From: Planococcus sp. SK3692
GTDB taxonomy: Bacteria > Bacillota > Bacilli > Bacillales_A > Planococcaceae
Direction: 5' to 3'
Length of the DNA stretch: 64,000 nt
Assembly (NCBI RefSeq): GCF_028890485.2
Contig: NZ_JARCHV010000001.1
Span: forward strand, 1,461,698 to 1,525,697
In this document: positions 42,605-51,794 of the stretch, piece by piece
Layout: each line of letters starts with the position of its first letter
Numbering within the stretch: position 1 is the stretch's first letter
The notes under the pieces: model-generated
What the model was told of the DNA's origin: nothing
Database searches by the model: none
Seen by the model: only the letters and a program-made list of their open reading frames with translations
Position numbers and translations under genes: made by a program

Positions 42605-43749
42605 TGCTGCCCACTCTCCTTCCATGTATCGATTAAGTCTTGCGTCAACAACGTGATGCCCGCTGCCGGTTCGAGCAGCCGATACTTTTCCGGAACCGTC
42701 ACATCTGGTGGAACAATGACACGGCTCAAATGGGCCCCACGACCGATTTTCGTGCCGCTCATGACGACGCTGTCTTCTACGACCGCTTCTTTATCGATCA
42801 GCACATTCTGGAAAATGACCGAATGGCTGACCGTCCCGCTGATGACACAGCCTTCATTGACCATCGAGCCTTGCACGCGCCCTGTTTCCGTGATGACTTG
42901 TGGCGGCAGCTGCGGGTTGGATGAATAGATCCGCCAGGCGGGATCGTGCAGTACGAGCCCTGCCGACGGGTCAAGCAAATCCATATTCGCCTCCCATAGG
43001 CTGTCGACTGTCCCCACATCTTTCCAATATCCCTTGAACGGATACGCCACCATTTTCTGTTGGTCTTTTAGCATTTTCGGCAAGATATCTTTTCCGAAGT
43101 CATGTGTGGATTCTTCAATATTATTATCTTCCTCTAAATAACGCTCCAGTTTTTCCCAATCAAAAACATACACACCCATGGAAGCCAGATTGCTTTTCGG
43201 TTTTTCTGGTTTTTCGTCGAACTCGACGATATTCATGTCTTCATCAGTGTTGACGATGCCAAAGCGGCTCGCCTCTTCCCATGGCACTTCCAAAACAGAA
43301 ACGGTGACATCCGCCTGTTTTTCTTTATGGTATTCCACGAGTTTTTCATAATCCATCTTGTAAATATGGTCGCCCGATAAAATTACGACATAATCGGGTT
43401 CGCAGCTGGTCAAGAAATTGATGTTCTGGTAAATCGCGCTGGCTGTTCCGGCATACCATTTGATGCCGTCGATTTCGGCGTAAGGCGGCAGCATGGTCAC
43501 CCCGCCTTTATGGCGATCCAAATCCCAAGGCGTGCCGAGCCCGATATAGCGGTGGAGCGCATGCGGCTGATACTGCGTCAACACACCGACCGTCGTGATG
43601 CCGGAATTCGTGCAATTCGACAAAGGAAAATCGATGATCCTGTATTTCCCACCGTAAGGAATGGCGGGTTTCGCAATATCGTAGGTCAATGATTTCAAGC
43701 GGCTTCCTTGGCCGCCTGCGAGAAGCATAGCAACTACTTTTTCATTCAC
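42601..43749 (-). CDS. glgC: glucose-1-phosphate adenylyltransferase, GlgC subunit
   Basis: A 382-residue ADP-glucose pyrophosphorylase, the committed step of glycogen synthesis. [16 protein letters not shown] at residues 7-22 is the nucleotide loop. [32 protein letters not shown] near 118 and [20 protein letters not shown] near 178 hold substrate and regulatory residues, and a beta-helix C-terminus follows. It overlaps glgB by four bases upstream and glgD by four downstream, giving tight coupling of the whole operon. Confidence 0.97.
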   Translation of the reverse strand: MNEKVVAMLLAGGQGSRLKSLTYDIAKPAIPYGGKYRIIDFPLSNCTNSGITTVGVLTQYQPHALHRYIGLGTPWDLDRHKGGVTMLPPYAEIDGIKWYAGTASAIYQNINFLTSCEPDYVVILSGDHIYKMDYEKLVEYHKEKQADVTVSVLEVPWEEASRFGIVNTDEDMNIVEFDEKPEKPKSNLASMGVYVFDWEKLERYLEEDNNIEESTHDFGKDILPKMLKDQQKMVAYPFKGYWKDVGTVDSLWEANMDLLDPSAGLVLHDPAWRIYSSNPQLPPQVITETGRVQGSMVNEGCVISGTVSHSVIFQNVLIDKEAVVEDSVVMSGTKIGRGAHLSRVIVPPDVTVPEKYRLLEPAAGITLLTQDLIDTWKESGQQ

Positions 43750-45629
43750 AACAAGTCACTCCCATCTTTTCTTTTTTTCCAGATGCTCATCGTGAACGGC
43801 GGCAAGTCAAGCTTCAATGAGAAATCCTGATTGTCGCACGGAACATCGAGTGTTTCTGCCGACTGCTGCAACTCCGCAGCCGTGCCGCCAAATTTTGCTG
43901 AATTGGTGGAGAAGATTTCTTCATAGGAGCCTTTGCGCGCTGCTCCAACATGAAAGCTTTCATAATGATGTTCAGAGAAGTTGCACAGCACGAGACACTC
44001 ATCTTCCGGCAAAAACCCTCTACGGATAAAGGTCGCCACGCTTTGTTCATGGTTATCGGCATCGAGCCACATAAAGCCATCGCGCTCATCATCGAGTTCA
44101 AAAAATGCTTTTTCGCTCCGGTAGAATGCCAGCAATTCTTTCATGAATTCAGCGATCCCTTTATGTTGGGGGTCTTCGAGTGATGCCCAGTCGAGTTCCG
44201 GCTGGAATTCCCATTCCTCGAAATGGCCGAACTCCTGGCCCATGAACAATAATTTCTTGCCGGGATGCGCCATCCAAAATCCGAACAGCAAGCGTAATTG
44301 GAGGAAACGCTCTTCCCTTGTGCCCGGCAGCTTGTTGAGCAATGATTTTCGCCCATCCGCTACGGTATCGTGGGAAAAAATTACTTGGTAGCGTTCTTCG
44401 TATTGATACACCATCGAAAAGTTCATTTTACTATGGGCTTTCGACCGTTCTGACGGCGGCGTTTTCATGTACTCGAGCGTGTCATGCATCCAGCCGAAAT
44501 TCCATTTATAGTCGAAGCCGACACCGCCGGATTCGACCGGGTGCGTCACTTTCGGATAATGCCAGGCATCTTCTGCAATCAGCAATTTCTCCGGATAATG
44601 CAGCTTCAAGCTAGCCGTCAGCTTCCTGAGAAAATCTGCCCCTTCCGCGTTGTGCGGGCGCTCTTTGATGTTCGGGATGAACAATAGATTGACGAGCGCA
44701 TCCATCCGGTAGCCGTCGAACTTGAATTCCTCCAGCCAATAATGGGCACTCGACAAGATGAAACTCACCACTTCGCCTTTATTGATATCGAAATTCAACG
44801 TGCCCCAATCCGGGTTCATGCGGCGCTCTTCGCGCTGTTCTTCGTAAAGCAGCTCGCCGTTGAAATTCGCCAATCCATGCTGGTCCACGCAAAAATGGCC
44901 GGGGACCCAGTCCAAGAACAACCCAAGGCCGTGCTCTGTGCAGGATGTGACGAAATATTTCAAGTCTTCAGCTGTTCCGTAGCGGCCTGTCGGTGAAAAA
45001 TAACCCGTTGTCTGGTAGCCCCAAGATTCATCGAGCGGATGCTCGGTAATCGGCAAGATCTGGATATGCGTAAAACCCATCTCGATGACATATGGAATCA
45101 ACTGATCTGCAATTTCACGGTACGTATAAAATTCCCCATTCTCCTTGCGCCGCCAAGTGCCGATATGCACTTCGTAAATGGCCATCGCGCGTTCCAAATG
45201 TTTGTCGTTGATTGTCTGCTTGCGCTTCAAGACTTCTAGCGGCCAAGCGTATTCCCCCGGACCCGAGACGATCGATTTGGTAAACGGCCGTTTCTCGCTT
45301 TGCCGTGCATACGGATCCGATTTCCACAGCACTTCGCCCCTTGGCGTCCGAAGCGCATATTCATAAAGTTGGCCTTCCAAATTTTCTGGGATGCTCACCC
45401 CCCATATACTCGCGTCGTGCGGATGCCGCTCTAACGGATAAGTGGAAGTGTCTTCTGTTTCGGGGTTCACGCAGACTACATCGATGCCTTCAATCTCAGG
45501 AGCCCAAACCGAAAATGTCGTTTCTTCCCCAAATGCATGTGCGCCGAAATACAAATAGCCATCAACCATCTGTCCTTCATGAAAAGCTTGCAGCCGTTCT
45601 TTTGTCCATGTATTCAACAAAAATTCCAT
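43746..45629 (-). CDS. glgB: 1,4-alpha-glucan branching enzyme
   Basis: A 627-residue GH13 branching enzyme and first gene of the glg operon. An N-terminal CBM48 domain ([21 protein letters not shown]) is followed by the GH13 barrel: [10 protein letters not shown] near 248, [11 protein letters not shown] near 316 with the nucleophile Asp, [11 protein letters not shown] near 362 with the acid Glu, and [24 protein letters not shown] near 205. AGGAGG six bases before ATG 45629 marks the start. The promoter should lie in 45630-45845; I saw no cre there. Confidence 0.96.
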   Translation of the reverse strand: MEFLLNTWTKERLQAFHEGQMVDGYLYFGAHAFGEETTFSVWAPEIEGIDVVCVNPETEDTSTYPLERHPHDASIWGVSIPENLEGQLYEYALRTPRGEVLWKSDPYARQSEKRPFTKSIVSGPGEYAWPLEVLKRKQTINDKHLERAMAIYEVHIGTWRRKENGEFYTYREIADQLIPYVIEMGFTHIQILPITEHPLDESWGYQTTGYFSPTGRYGTAEDLKYFVTSCTEHGLGLFLDWVPGHFCVDQHGLANFNGELLYEEQREERRMNPDWGTLNFDINKGEVVSFILSSAHYWLEEFKFDGYRMDALVNLLFIPNIKERPHNAEGADFLRKLTASLKLHYPEKLLIAEDAWHYPKVTHPVESGGVGFDYKWNFGWMHDTLEYMKTPPSERSKAHSKMNFSMVYQYEERYQVIFSHDTVADGRKSLLNKLPGTREERFLQLRLLFGFWMAHPGKKLLFMGQEFGHFEEWEFQPELDWASLEDPQHKGIAEFMKELLAFYRSEKAFFELDDERDGFMWLDADNHEQSVATFIRRGFLPEDECLVLCNFSEHHYESFHVGAARKGSYEEIFSTNSAKFGGTAAELQQSAETLDVPCDNQDFSLKLDLPPFTMSIWKKRKDGSDLL

Positions 45630-45845
45630 GCAGCGCCTCCTTTTGGCCAAAACCAAGTTTAGTTTCTATTCTACATTTGAAATGTAAAGTCCTTGTTAAG
45701 ATGCCGATCGCTGCCAAGAAATCCCACAATCCGCCGGAATGTCGCAATGTCTTCATATTTTTCGTAATCTAACGGCTTGTCGTCAGGCACGGTTTGGAAT
45801 AGGCTAAAGAAAGACTAGCTTCAACATAGAAAGGACGCGAATTTT

Positions 45846-46433
45846 TTGCGAGCCCAAACTTATTTACTGAGCCTCTTGCTGATTGGCATCTTGTTTTTGG
45901 CTGCTTGCGGCCAAGGCATTGACGACCCATTGAATTGGGAAACAGAAGAATTTACTTTCACTGACCATAATAATGAAGATTTCGGATCCAGCGACCTCGC
46001 AGGAAAAGTCTGGTTGGCTGATTTTGTCTTCACCAATTGCACGACTGTCTGCCTGCCGATGATGGCGAATATGAAAGGCGTCCAGGAAGAACTTCAAGCG
46101 CAAGGGCTGGATGTGGAGATCGTTTCATTCAGTGTAGACCCGACCGTCGACACGCCAGAAACCTTGAAATCCTATGCGGAAAGCTACGATGTCGATTTGA
46201 CCAGCTGGCATCTGCTGACGGGCTACTCACAAGAAGAGATCGCCGACTTTGCACTTGAGAACTTCAAGGCGATTGCCCAGAAGCCACAAGATGACGATCA
46301 AGTGATCCATGGTACTTCGTTCTATTTGATCGATCACGAAGGGGTCATCATGAAAGATTACGATGGATTGAATCCGCCAGTTGAAGACATCGTCCGCGAT
46401 GCAGAGATCCTCGTCGAGGAGGCGGAAGGATGA
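45846..46433 (+). CDS. ypmQ: SCO1/SenC family lipoprotein
   Basis: A 195-residue membrane-anchored thioredoxin-fold protein of the SCO family, which delivers copper to cytochrome c oxidase or keeps its cysteines reduced. A signal peptide ends in the lipobox LAAC (Cys 21). The copper-binding CxxxC is NCTTVC (Cys 65 and 69), and the later His ligand lies in VIHGTSFYLID near 154. TTG 45846 follows AAAGGA about 11 bases upstream. It overlaps the next gene by four bases. No oxidase genes are in the window. Confidence 0.92.
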   Translation: MRAQTYLLSLLLIGILFLAACGQGIDDPLNWETEEFTFTDHNNEDFGSSDLAGKVWLADFVFTNCTTVCLPMMANMKGVQEELQAQGLDVEIVSFSVDPTVDTPETLKSYAESYDVDLTSWHLLTGYSQEEIADFALENFKAIAQKPQDDDQVIHGTSFYLIDHEGVIMKDYDGLNPPVEDIVRDAEILVEEAEG

Positions 46434-46759
46434 AACGCAAACCGCTAATCATCGCTTTCGTATTCGTGCTCGTTGTCGCTGCGGCTGCCTGGTTTTTCAT
46501 GCCCCAGGAAAATGAACCTTCCGCACAAAGTCGGATTGTACTTGAACATACGCATCGCACGTTTATCGCACCGTCTTGTTTCGAACAATCCGACCCGACG
46601 AATTTCCTGGAAGAATCGACGCTTGGCCATGCACAGGAATTGAATTACCCGCCGCATTCTGAATGTACGGAAAAAGCGTTCGAAAGCAATCAAGACAGCC
46701 CGGCAGTCCGGTTATTGAAAGAACTTAGGCTGATGGAAAAAACGCAAACCGATTGGTAA
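46430..46759 (+). CDS. secreted or anchored small protein paired with SCO
   Basis: A 109-residue protein with an N-terminal basic-hydrophobic segment (residues 5-24, IIAFVFVLVVAAAAWFF) that acts as a signal or anchor. The rest is extracytoplasmic, with two cysteines (SCFEQSDP near residue 50 and SECTEKAF near 79) and several histidines (EHTHRTF, GHAQEL, PPHSEC). ATGA overlap with the SCO gene makes translation coupled. Two Cys plus His next to a copper chaperone suggests a metal or disulfide role (inference). No named family is recognised. Confidence 0.75.
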   Translation: MKRKPLIIAFVFVLVVAAAAWFFMPQENEPSAQSRIVLEHTHRTFIAPSCFEQSDPTNFLEESTLGHAQELNYPPHSECTEKAFESNQDSPAVRLLKELRLMEKTQTDW

Positions 46760-46787
46760 TTGGCAGGGCTTCGGCTCTGTCTTTTGT
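46760..46787 (+). terminator. intrinsic terminator of the SCO operon
   Basis: GGCAGGGC pairs with GCTCTGTC (wobble pairs) around TTCG, then TTTTG. Confidence 0.65.
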
Positions 46788-47821
46788 TATTTCAGCAAGC
46801 GTACGCAGACAGGAGTGACCGTGTCGACACTATCGGCTGTCTCGCCGGGCATCCCATCTTCCCCTAGTTTCTTGACGGTGATCGTTCCCGACTTTTCATG
46901 CGCGATGACGATCCACGGGGTGTCCGGCACCAGCGTGAAATGACGCGGCCCCGCTCCGCCGGCATCCGCATGCCCAACCGATTCCAATAGGCCTTCCACG
47001 ATACGGAATACCGCGATGCTATCATGGCCTCGATTTGAAACATAGACAAAGCGCCCGTCTCCCGATACGGCAATTTCGGCGGAAGTATTAGTTCCTGCGA
47101 ACTGTTCCGGCAACGCTGAAATGTTCTGCACCTCTTTCAAGCCCTTGCCTTCTAGCGCATAAACGGAAACGGTTGAATCGAGTTCATTCACCCCGTAAGC
47201 GAAATCTACGGATGGATGAAACGCCAGATGCCTTGGCCCTGCACCCGGTGCCGTCTTGGTCACAGCTTCCTGCTCGAGCGTTCCAGAATGAAGGTCAAGA
47301 CGGTAGCGGACAATTGCGTCCATTCCAAGGTCGGAGACGAAAAAACGATTTGTTCCCGGCAATTGAAAGGCCGAATGCGGATGGGCAGCGTCTTGCCGAT
47401 CCGGATCCACGCCGCTTCCTTTGTGTCGCTTGGAATCGGTCATTTTGCCGAACGATCCGTCTGCAGAAAGCGGATGAACCGTAACATGCGCCCCGGAATA
47501 CGTAACAGAAACCGCCCACTGTCCGTCTTCATCGATCGCAATATGGGCAGGATGGTCGCCACCCGCTTTTTGGCGGTTCAGTTCTTGAATCAAGCCTTTT
47601 TGGGAGTTTAACCAATAGGCGACCACTTCCCCGTCGCCTGTTTCACTGACAGCGACAAAGTTGGTGCCGTTTGGATGGACCGCCAGAAATGAAGGGCGCT
47701 CCACTCCCGCCGCCTCTGCTTGTTTTGTCAATTTCCCTGTTGCAGATTCTAATTCCCACAGCGTGATACCTGCCTGTTCAGCAGTCGCATAGGATCCGCT
47801 TAATATGTATGTGCTGCTCAT
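46787..47821 (-). CDS. lactonase family protein (6-phosphogluconolactonase-like beta-propeller)
   Basis: A 344-residue seven-bladed propeller of the YkgB/Pgl lactonase family. Repeated blade patterns are visible: PSFLAVHPNGTNFVAVSE, PRHLAFHPSVDFAYGVNELDSTVSVY, and ISGDGRFVYVSNRGHDSIAVF-type strands, with the family-typical AHPHSAFQLPG and GAGPRHFTL. Likely it hydrolyses 6-phosphogluconolactone in the pentose phosphate route; sugar specificity is not certain. It converges on the SCO operon and is divergent from aroK. Confidence 0.9.
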   Translation of the reverse strand: MSSTYILSGSYATAEQAGITLWELESATGKLTKQAEAAGVERPSFLAVHPNGTNFVAVSETGDGEVVAYWLNSQKGLIQELNRQKAGGDHPAHIAIDEDGQWAVSVTYSGAHVTVHPLSADGSFGKMTDSKRHKGSGVDPDRQDAAHPHSAFQLPGTNRFFVSDLGMDAIVRYRLDLHSGTLEQEAVTKTAPGAGPRHLAFHPSVDFAYGVNELDSTVSVYALEGKGLKEVQNISALPEQFAGTNTSAEIAVSGDGRFVYVSNRGHDSIAVFRIVEGLLESVGHADAGGAGPRHFTLVPDTPWIVIAHEKSGTITVKKLGEDGMPGETADSVDTVTPVCVRLLK

Positions 47822-47991
47822 CCTATCCCTCCTTTTTTTCTCTTTACCCTTTATGTCATGTCAATTATCCGTCAAATTACGGTATAAAGTTCTTGCTATT
47901 TTTCACTTCCCCCTTTCAATGCGCCGATGCAGTGCGGTAAAGTAATGAAGTGAAAACTTACATTATCCAAAACAGAAAGAGAGTGGTTGCG

Positions 47992-48546
47992 TTGAATTTC
48001 CCTTTGTCCGTTCGCGAGAAAAGCATCGTCTGCACAGGTTTTATGGGAGCTGGAAAAACGACAGTCGGCAAATTATTGGCACGCCGGTTGTACCGGGATT
48101 TTATTGACATTGATGAAGAAATCGAAAAGGCATTCGGCTTGCCGATCCCGGAAATCTTTAAAACCTACGGAGAAAAAGTTTTTCGCGACAAAGAACGGGA
48201 ATTGATCCAGGCTTTCGGCAGCCAAGCCTTGCTTGTGATCTCTGTCGGGGGAGGCGCTTTTCTCCAGGAAGAAAACCGCAATCACTGCCTTGCCAATTGC
48301 ACAGTCCTGTATTTCGATATTTCCTGGGATTCCTGGAAAGAACGCATCCATGTGTTGACAGAAACGCGGCCGCTCCTGAAAGATAAGAGCTTACAAGAAA
48401 TGGAGCAGCTTTTCCACGAGCGCCAATCGATTTATGCAGCCAACCACTCAAAGTTTCAAGTCGATGATTTTGAAGCCATGGAAGCCGCAGAGTATCTGGC
48501 TGATTCGTTGAAATTGTCCTGGGACATCCACGCGCCGCAAGCGTGA
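47992..48546 (+). CDS. aroK: shikimate kinase
   Basis: A 184-residue shikimate kinase (ATP plus shikimate to shikimate-3-phosphate). Walker A GFMGAGKTT lies near residues 15-23, FIDIDEEIEKAFG near 38 binds shikimate and Mg, and VISVGGGAF near 82 and TRPLL near 123 complete the set. The TTG at 47992 (MNFPLSVREKSIV) gives an N-terminus like that of B. subtilis AroK. A GTG at 47950 has no ribosome site. It is a single gene with no other aro genes near. Confidence 0.92.
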   Translation: MNFPLSVREKSIVCTGFMGAGKTTVGKLLARRLYRDFIDIDEEIEKAFGLPIPEIFKTYGEKVFRDKERELIQAFGSQALLVISVGGGAFLQEENRNHCLANCTVLYFDISWDSWKERIHVLTETRPLLKDKSLQEMEQLFHERQSIYAANHSKFQVDDFEAMEAAEYLADSLKLSWDIHAPQA

Positions 48547-48557
48547 CAGATATGCAA

Positions 48558-48592
48558 AAACCCGCCATTCAGCATTTGAATGGCGGGTTTCC
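48558..48592. terminator. bidirectional terminator
   Basis: The stem AAACCCGCCATTCA/TGAATGGCGGGTTT has a T-run on both strands (longer on the minus strand). It separates aroK and the amidase gene. Confidence 0.9.
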
Positions 48593-48595
48593 TAT

Positions 48596-49897
48596 TTATC
48601 CATATTGCGCTTTCGCAAGGTCGAATAAGCCCGCTTTTTTCAAATAGCTTTCCGGTGCCAAGAACGTTACGGTGACCACGCCTGGATGGCGGCCAATCTC
48701 AATCGATCCGGTCACCGTCGCACGGTTCATGATTTCGGGCACTGTGACGCCGAACAAATCCGCAGCGCGCTGCATGCCATTTTCCGTGGCATCGTTCAAG
48801 GTCGGCCCTGACCCGACAAATGAAACCGGCAATGAATCCTCCAGCTTTTCTACGCCAAAACGTTCAGCCAGTTTTTGGGCGGATGCTTTCTCAGCTTCTG
48901 TAAACGGCTTTGCGGTATAAGGCAAATCTTCGACGTTCGGAAACAGAATCGGCCCCGCATTTCCAAGCCCTTTCAACACGTGCACCTGCAAATGGCTGAT
49001 GCCCGATACATCGGACGTATGCCCGGCAATTTCACCGTCGCCTTGCATGGCGTGCATATCCCCCAAATAGACACCGCCGCCTGTCACTTTGACCGGGCAG
49101 ACCAGTACTGCGCCGGCGCGTACACGGCTGATGTCCATATGGCCGTCGGTCCGATGCGTTTCGAGTTCTTCTTGTGTGCTTGTGTATTCGTGCGGCGCCC
49201 CGACAAGAAACGACCCGAAATCACCCGCATTGTGCGAGTCGGGCGTCGGTCGGGACGGTGTCGTGCCGAGTTGTCCGAGAAATGGGCGCATGCGTGCGAT
49301 CGTGCCGACCAAATCATGCGGGGCAAATGTGACCACAGGGTTTTGCACCGAATGTTCAGGAGTTTTCATGTATGCTTTGCCGTCTTGCGCAATGGTTTCT
49401 GCCGCTTGTTTTGATACCGTAATGCCGACATCGCCTTTATCGCTGAACGTCATCGTGTAGCCATGCGTAAATTCGAACGGGCTGACGTCTTCACCACAAT
49501 TGGCACAGCGGATCGCGCCGCTGCCGACGCCTTTGATGACCGTTTCGGGATACAATGTCCCGCACTCTGGACATTTTACTGCCACAAACGGATCGCCCAA
49601 AAAGCGTCCTTCAATCGGCTTGTCATTTCCAGAAGCCGTAGCGAGCGAAGTCACTTCCACCGACTTGATGCGGATAACGATCGCATCGCCCGGCTCTGCC
49701 CCTTCAACGTAAACTGGCTGCGTCACTTCATGGCCGCCCCGGATGCACGGCGTGATCATCGGCCCCCAGCATCCCGGTGCGGTATGGGCAATAATATGCC
49801 CCCCGTCTTTCACGGGGCCGAGCATTTCCTTGTCAGGATCAAGCACTCCATTGACATAACGGTTGACCAGTAAGGTATCGACAGCATTCTCGGACAT
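48596..49897 (-). CDS. acetamidase/formamidase family protein with zinc-ribbon insertion
   Basis: A 433-residue FmdA/AmdA-type amidase hydrolysing small amides to ammonia and the acid. GGHIIAHTAPGCWGPMITPCIRGG near residue 28, VGDMHAMQGDGEIAGH-like and LGNAGPILFPN segments are family marks. Cysteines at 109, 112, 131 and 134 (CPEC and CANC, 18 residues apart) form a zinc-ribbon-like insertion. GGGAGG seven bases before ATG 49897 marks the start; a longer frame running to 50038 would enter the neighbour gene. A terminator separates it from the upstream membrane protein gene. Confidence 0.87.
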   Translation of the reverse strand: MSENAVDTLLVNRYVNGVLDPDKEMLGPVKDGGHIIAHTAPGCWGPMITPCIRGGHEVTQPVYVEGAEPGDAIVIRIKSVEVTSLATASGNDKPIEGRFLGDPFVAVKCPECGTLYPETVIKGVGSGAIRCANCGEDVSPFEFTHGYTMTFSDKGDVGITVSKQAAETIAQDGKAYMKTPEHSVQNPVVTFAPHDLVGTIARMRPFLGQLGTTPSRPTPDSHNAGDFGSFLVGAPHEYTSTQEELETHRTDGHMDISRVRAGAVLVCPVKVTGGGVYLGDMHAMQGDGEIAGHTSDVSGISHLQVHVLKGLGNAGPILFPNVEDLPYTAKPFTEAEKASAQKLAERFGVEKLEDSLPVSFVGSGPTLNDATENGMQRAADLFGVTVPEIMNRATVTGSIEIGRHPGVVTVTFLAPESYLKKAGLFDLAKAQYG

Positions 49898-49964
49898 TGG
49901 ACAGCCTCCCTTTTCTATATTTTCTAAATTATATGACAAAAGAACTCTGTTTTCAATGAAGACC

Positions 49965-50006
49965 CAAAAATGCCCGAAGAACCGGTCGGCTCTTCGGGCA
50001 TTTTTT
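49965..50006 (-). terminator. intrinsic terminator of the membrane protein gene
   Basis: The 13-bp stem AAATGCCCGAAGA/TCTTCGGGCATTT has a minus-strand T-run, directly after the stop of the gene at 50007. Confidence 0.9.
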
Positions 50007-51422
50007 TCAACTCCAGAAATACAATAAAGTCTGCACAAATACTTGGATCATGATATAGAAAGCAATGGCAAACTTTAAATTAAAGCGCAAGCCATTGCGG
50101 ATGCCGCTTAAGCCGTTGACGCTGCTTAAGATAATCACCGGCATGACGAACGGCGACAAGATGATGGAAATGACACTGCCTGAGGTCACCGCAAGCACAA
50201 TCAGCTCCGGCGGAAACGGCAACACCGCCGATTCCAAGACGCCCGTCACCAGAACGATGACCGGCAGCGGCCCGAGCCCAATAAAGCCCAGGAAGATGAC
50301 GATAAACGGAATCAGGAACAGCAAATTCAAAAACGGTACATGAGCGGTCAAATAGTTCATCCCACCAATAACGTAATCGCCGACAGCTGATTGATTGAGC
50401 GCATAAATGAGCAAGCCGGCAGCGAGCAAGATGCTGAACTGCTGGGCTTGTCTCGAGACGCCTTCCTTGTAATAAATCGCCGCTTCCCGCGCATAATTCC
50501 CTGTCCGTCTTTTGAGCAGAAAGTACAGAAAAGTCCAGACGAGAATGACTAGTGGAATGACGACAAGAAAGTCAGCACCTGTCCATTCGTGAAGAACGAA
50601 AATCGTGCCGAATAGCGAGATGAACAGAAAGACAAATTCGGCGACATCTCTATTCCAGCTGCCTGCATTGCGGGAATTCGCTACCGCTTTATCGATTTCG
50701 TTCGTCAGCACGGCTGAGAAATCTTTGCCGTAGCGTTTCTCATCCGCCGTCGCAAAGGCAACCGACAACATGGTCCCGGCAATGGCTGCACCGAGGCCGA
50801 GCAGCATCGACTTCCACAACACTGCATCCATCGCGCCTACCGCAAAGATGAAGCTCGGGATGCTAATGACCCACATGGTGGACAAGGCAAAGCCGCGTAA
50901 AATCGCCGTGCCTTTGTAATTTTCCCACGCTTCATCTTTATGATCTTTCAAAAATGAATCGATGAACCTGTACATCATCGGCACGCCCCCGAACAATAGG
51001 AAATGCGAGATGATTTGCGTCATTCCCATCAGCCCTGCATAAAAAGTTTGGCTTTTGTTCAGCCATTTATTGCCGAAGCTCATGATTTCCTCTATGTAAG
51101 GCTCTTCCCTGAGCACCCAGCTGATCATCGGAACGATCAGCAATAAGGCGATCAAGCTTTCCATCTGGACCAGCGCTGACGCCAGATCCTGCCAGAAATT
51201 CGGGCTCGTCGCCGCTAGTACGCCGATCGCTGTGACCACTAGAAATGTCTGTAGCTGCAGCTTGCGAAGCGGCAGTACGCCAAAAGCAAAAAGCAAACTG
51301 AGAAATCCGGCAACCGGCAATAGCGCATCGGTCCATGAATTGGCATAAAAATAATGAATGAAATGAAGAACGGCATAAATCAGCACAGATAAAGTGAACC
51401 CTTTTTTTGCTAACGCCCTCAT
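50007..51422 (-). CDS. polytopic membrane protein, transporter-like, unassigned
   Basis: A 471-residue membrane protein with roughly 11-12 hydrophobic segments. A central conserved-looking block (QTFYAGLMGMTQIISHFLLFGGVPMMYRFI) and a C-terminal glycine/proline-rich pair (FLGFIGLGPLPVIVLVTGVLESAVLPFPPELIVLAVTSGS) suggest two hairpin re-entrant regions, as in the ion-transporter superfamily (DctM, GntP or nucleoside-recognition proteins). I cannot assign a substrate. GGAGG eight bases before ATG 51422 marks the start. A Fur-like palindrome lies upstream at 51532. Confidence 0.75.
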   Translation of the reverse strand: MRALAKKGFTLSVLIYAVLHFIHYFYANSWTDALLPVAGFLSLLFAFGVLPLRKLQLQTFLVVTAIGVLAATSPNFWQDLASALVQMESLIALLLIVPMISWVLREEPYIEEIMSFGNKWLNKSQTFYAGLMGMTQIISHFLLFGGVPMMYRFIDSFLKDHKDEAWENYKGTAILRGFALSTMWVISIPSFIFAVGAMDAVLWKSMLLGLGAAIAGTMLSVAFATADEKRYGKDFSAVLTNEIDKAVANSRNAGSWNRDVAEFVFLFISLFGTIFVLHEWTGADFLVVIPLVILVWTFLYFLLKRRTGNYAREAAIYYKEGVSRQAQQFSILLAAGLLIYALNQSAVGDYVIGGMNYLTAHVPFLNLLFLIPFIVIFLGFIGLGPLPVIVLVTGVLESAVLPFPPELIVLAVTSGSVISIILSPFVMPVIILSSVNGLSGIRNGLRFNLKFAIAFYIMIQVFVQTLLYFWS

Positions 51423-51531
51423 CTGCAAGCCCTCCTCCCGTATATAGGAAATAGTTTTAAACACATACCGACCATTCTACACCTTTTGCGCTTCTACCGC
51501 GGCTACAAAGGCTTTGTTTTTCTCCAAAAGA

Positions 51532-51544
51532 AATGATATTCATT
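51532..51544. promoter_or_regulatory. Fur-box-like palindrome
   Basis: AATGATATTCATT is a 5-3-5 inverted repeat resembling half of a Fur box; the surrounding 19 bases match the classic 19-base Fur consensus at 14 positions. It lies about 110 bases upstream of the membrane protein gene (51422) and 250 before the proline dehydrogenase gene. Confidence 0.3.
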
Positions 51545-51612
51545 TTCTAGAAAAACTTTTTTGAATAATTTGTTTACAAAAACCCAATAAGTGGAAGGTA
51601 CACAATAAGAAA

Positions 51613-51794
51613 TATAATTATTTCAATAGTTGTTTTTATTTTCAGTCATTTCTATGATATGCTCTAGCCACACGAAGAACGATCCCTTGCAGAAGCTCAG
51701 CACCTGCTGGTTCTACTGGGTTAATTCACGCATAGATCCGCTGTTATTCGGGAGCGGATTGCCATGGATATTTTATTTTACTGGAGGGCTAGTA
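51613..51794 (+). promoter_or_regulatory. promoter/leader region of the first proline dehydrogenase gene
   Basis: TATAAT occurs at 51613 and TATGAT near 51652. The 130-base leader that follows holds a 7-bp hairpin ATCCGCT/AGCGGAT (about 51735-51759) before the ribosome site. No known riboswitch or T-box signature is recognised. The frame is open upstream but lacks another start with a good site. Confidence 0.4.

Noticed and set aside
49898..50038. N-terminal extension of the acetamidase
   Set aside because: It would run through the terminator and into the upstream membrane protein gene. GGGAGG marks ATG 49897 instead.
51630..51794. Possible 55-residue N-terminal extension of proline dehydrogenase copy 1
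   Set aside because: The extension is not protein-like for this family, and a strong GGAGG stands before ATG 51795, where the homology begins.
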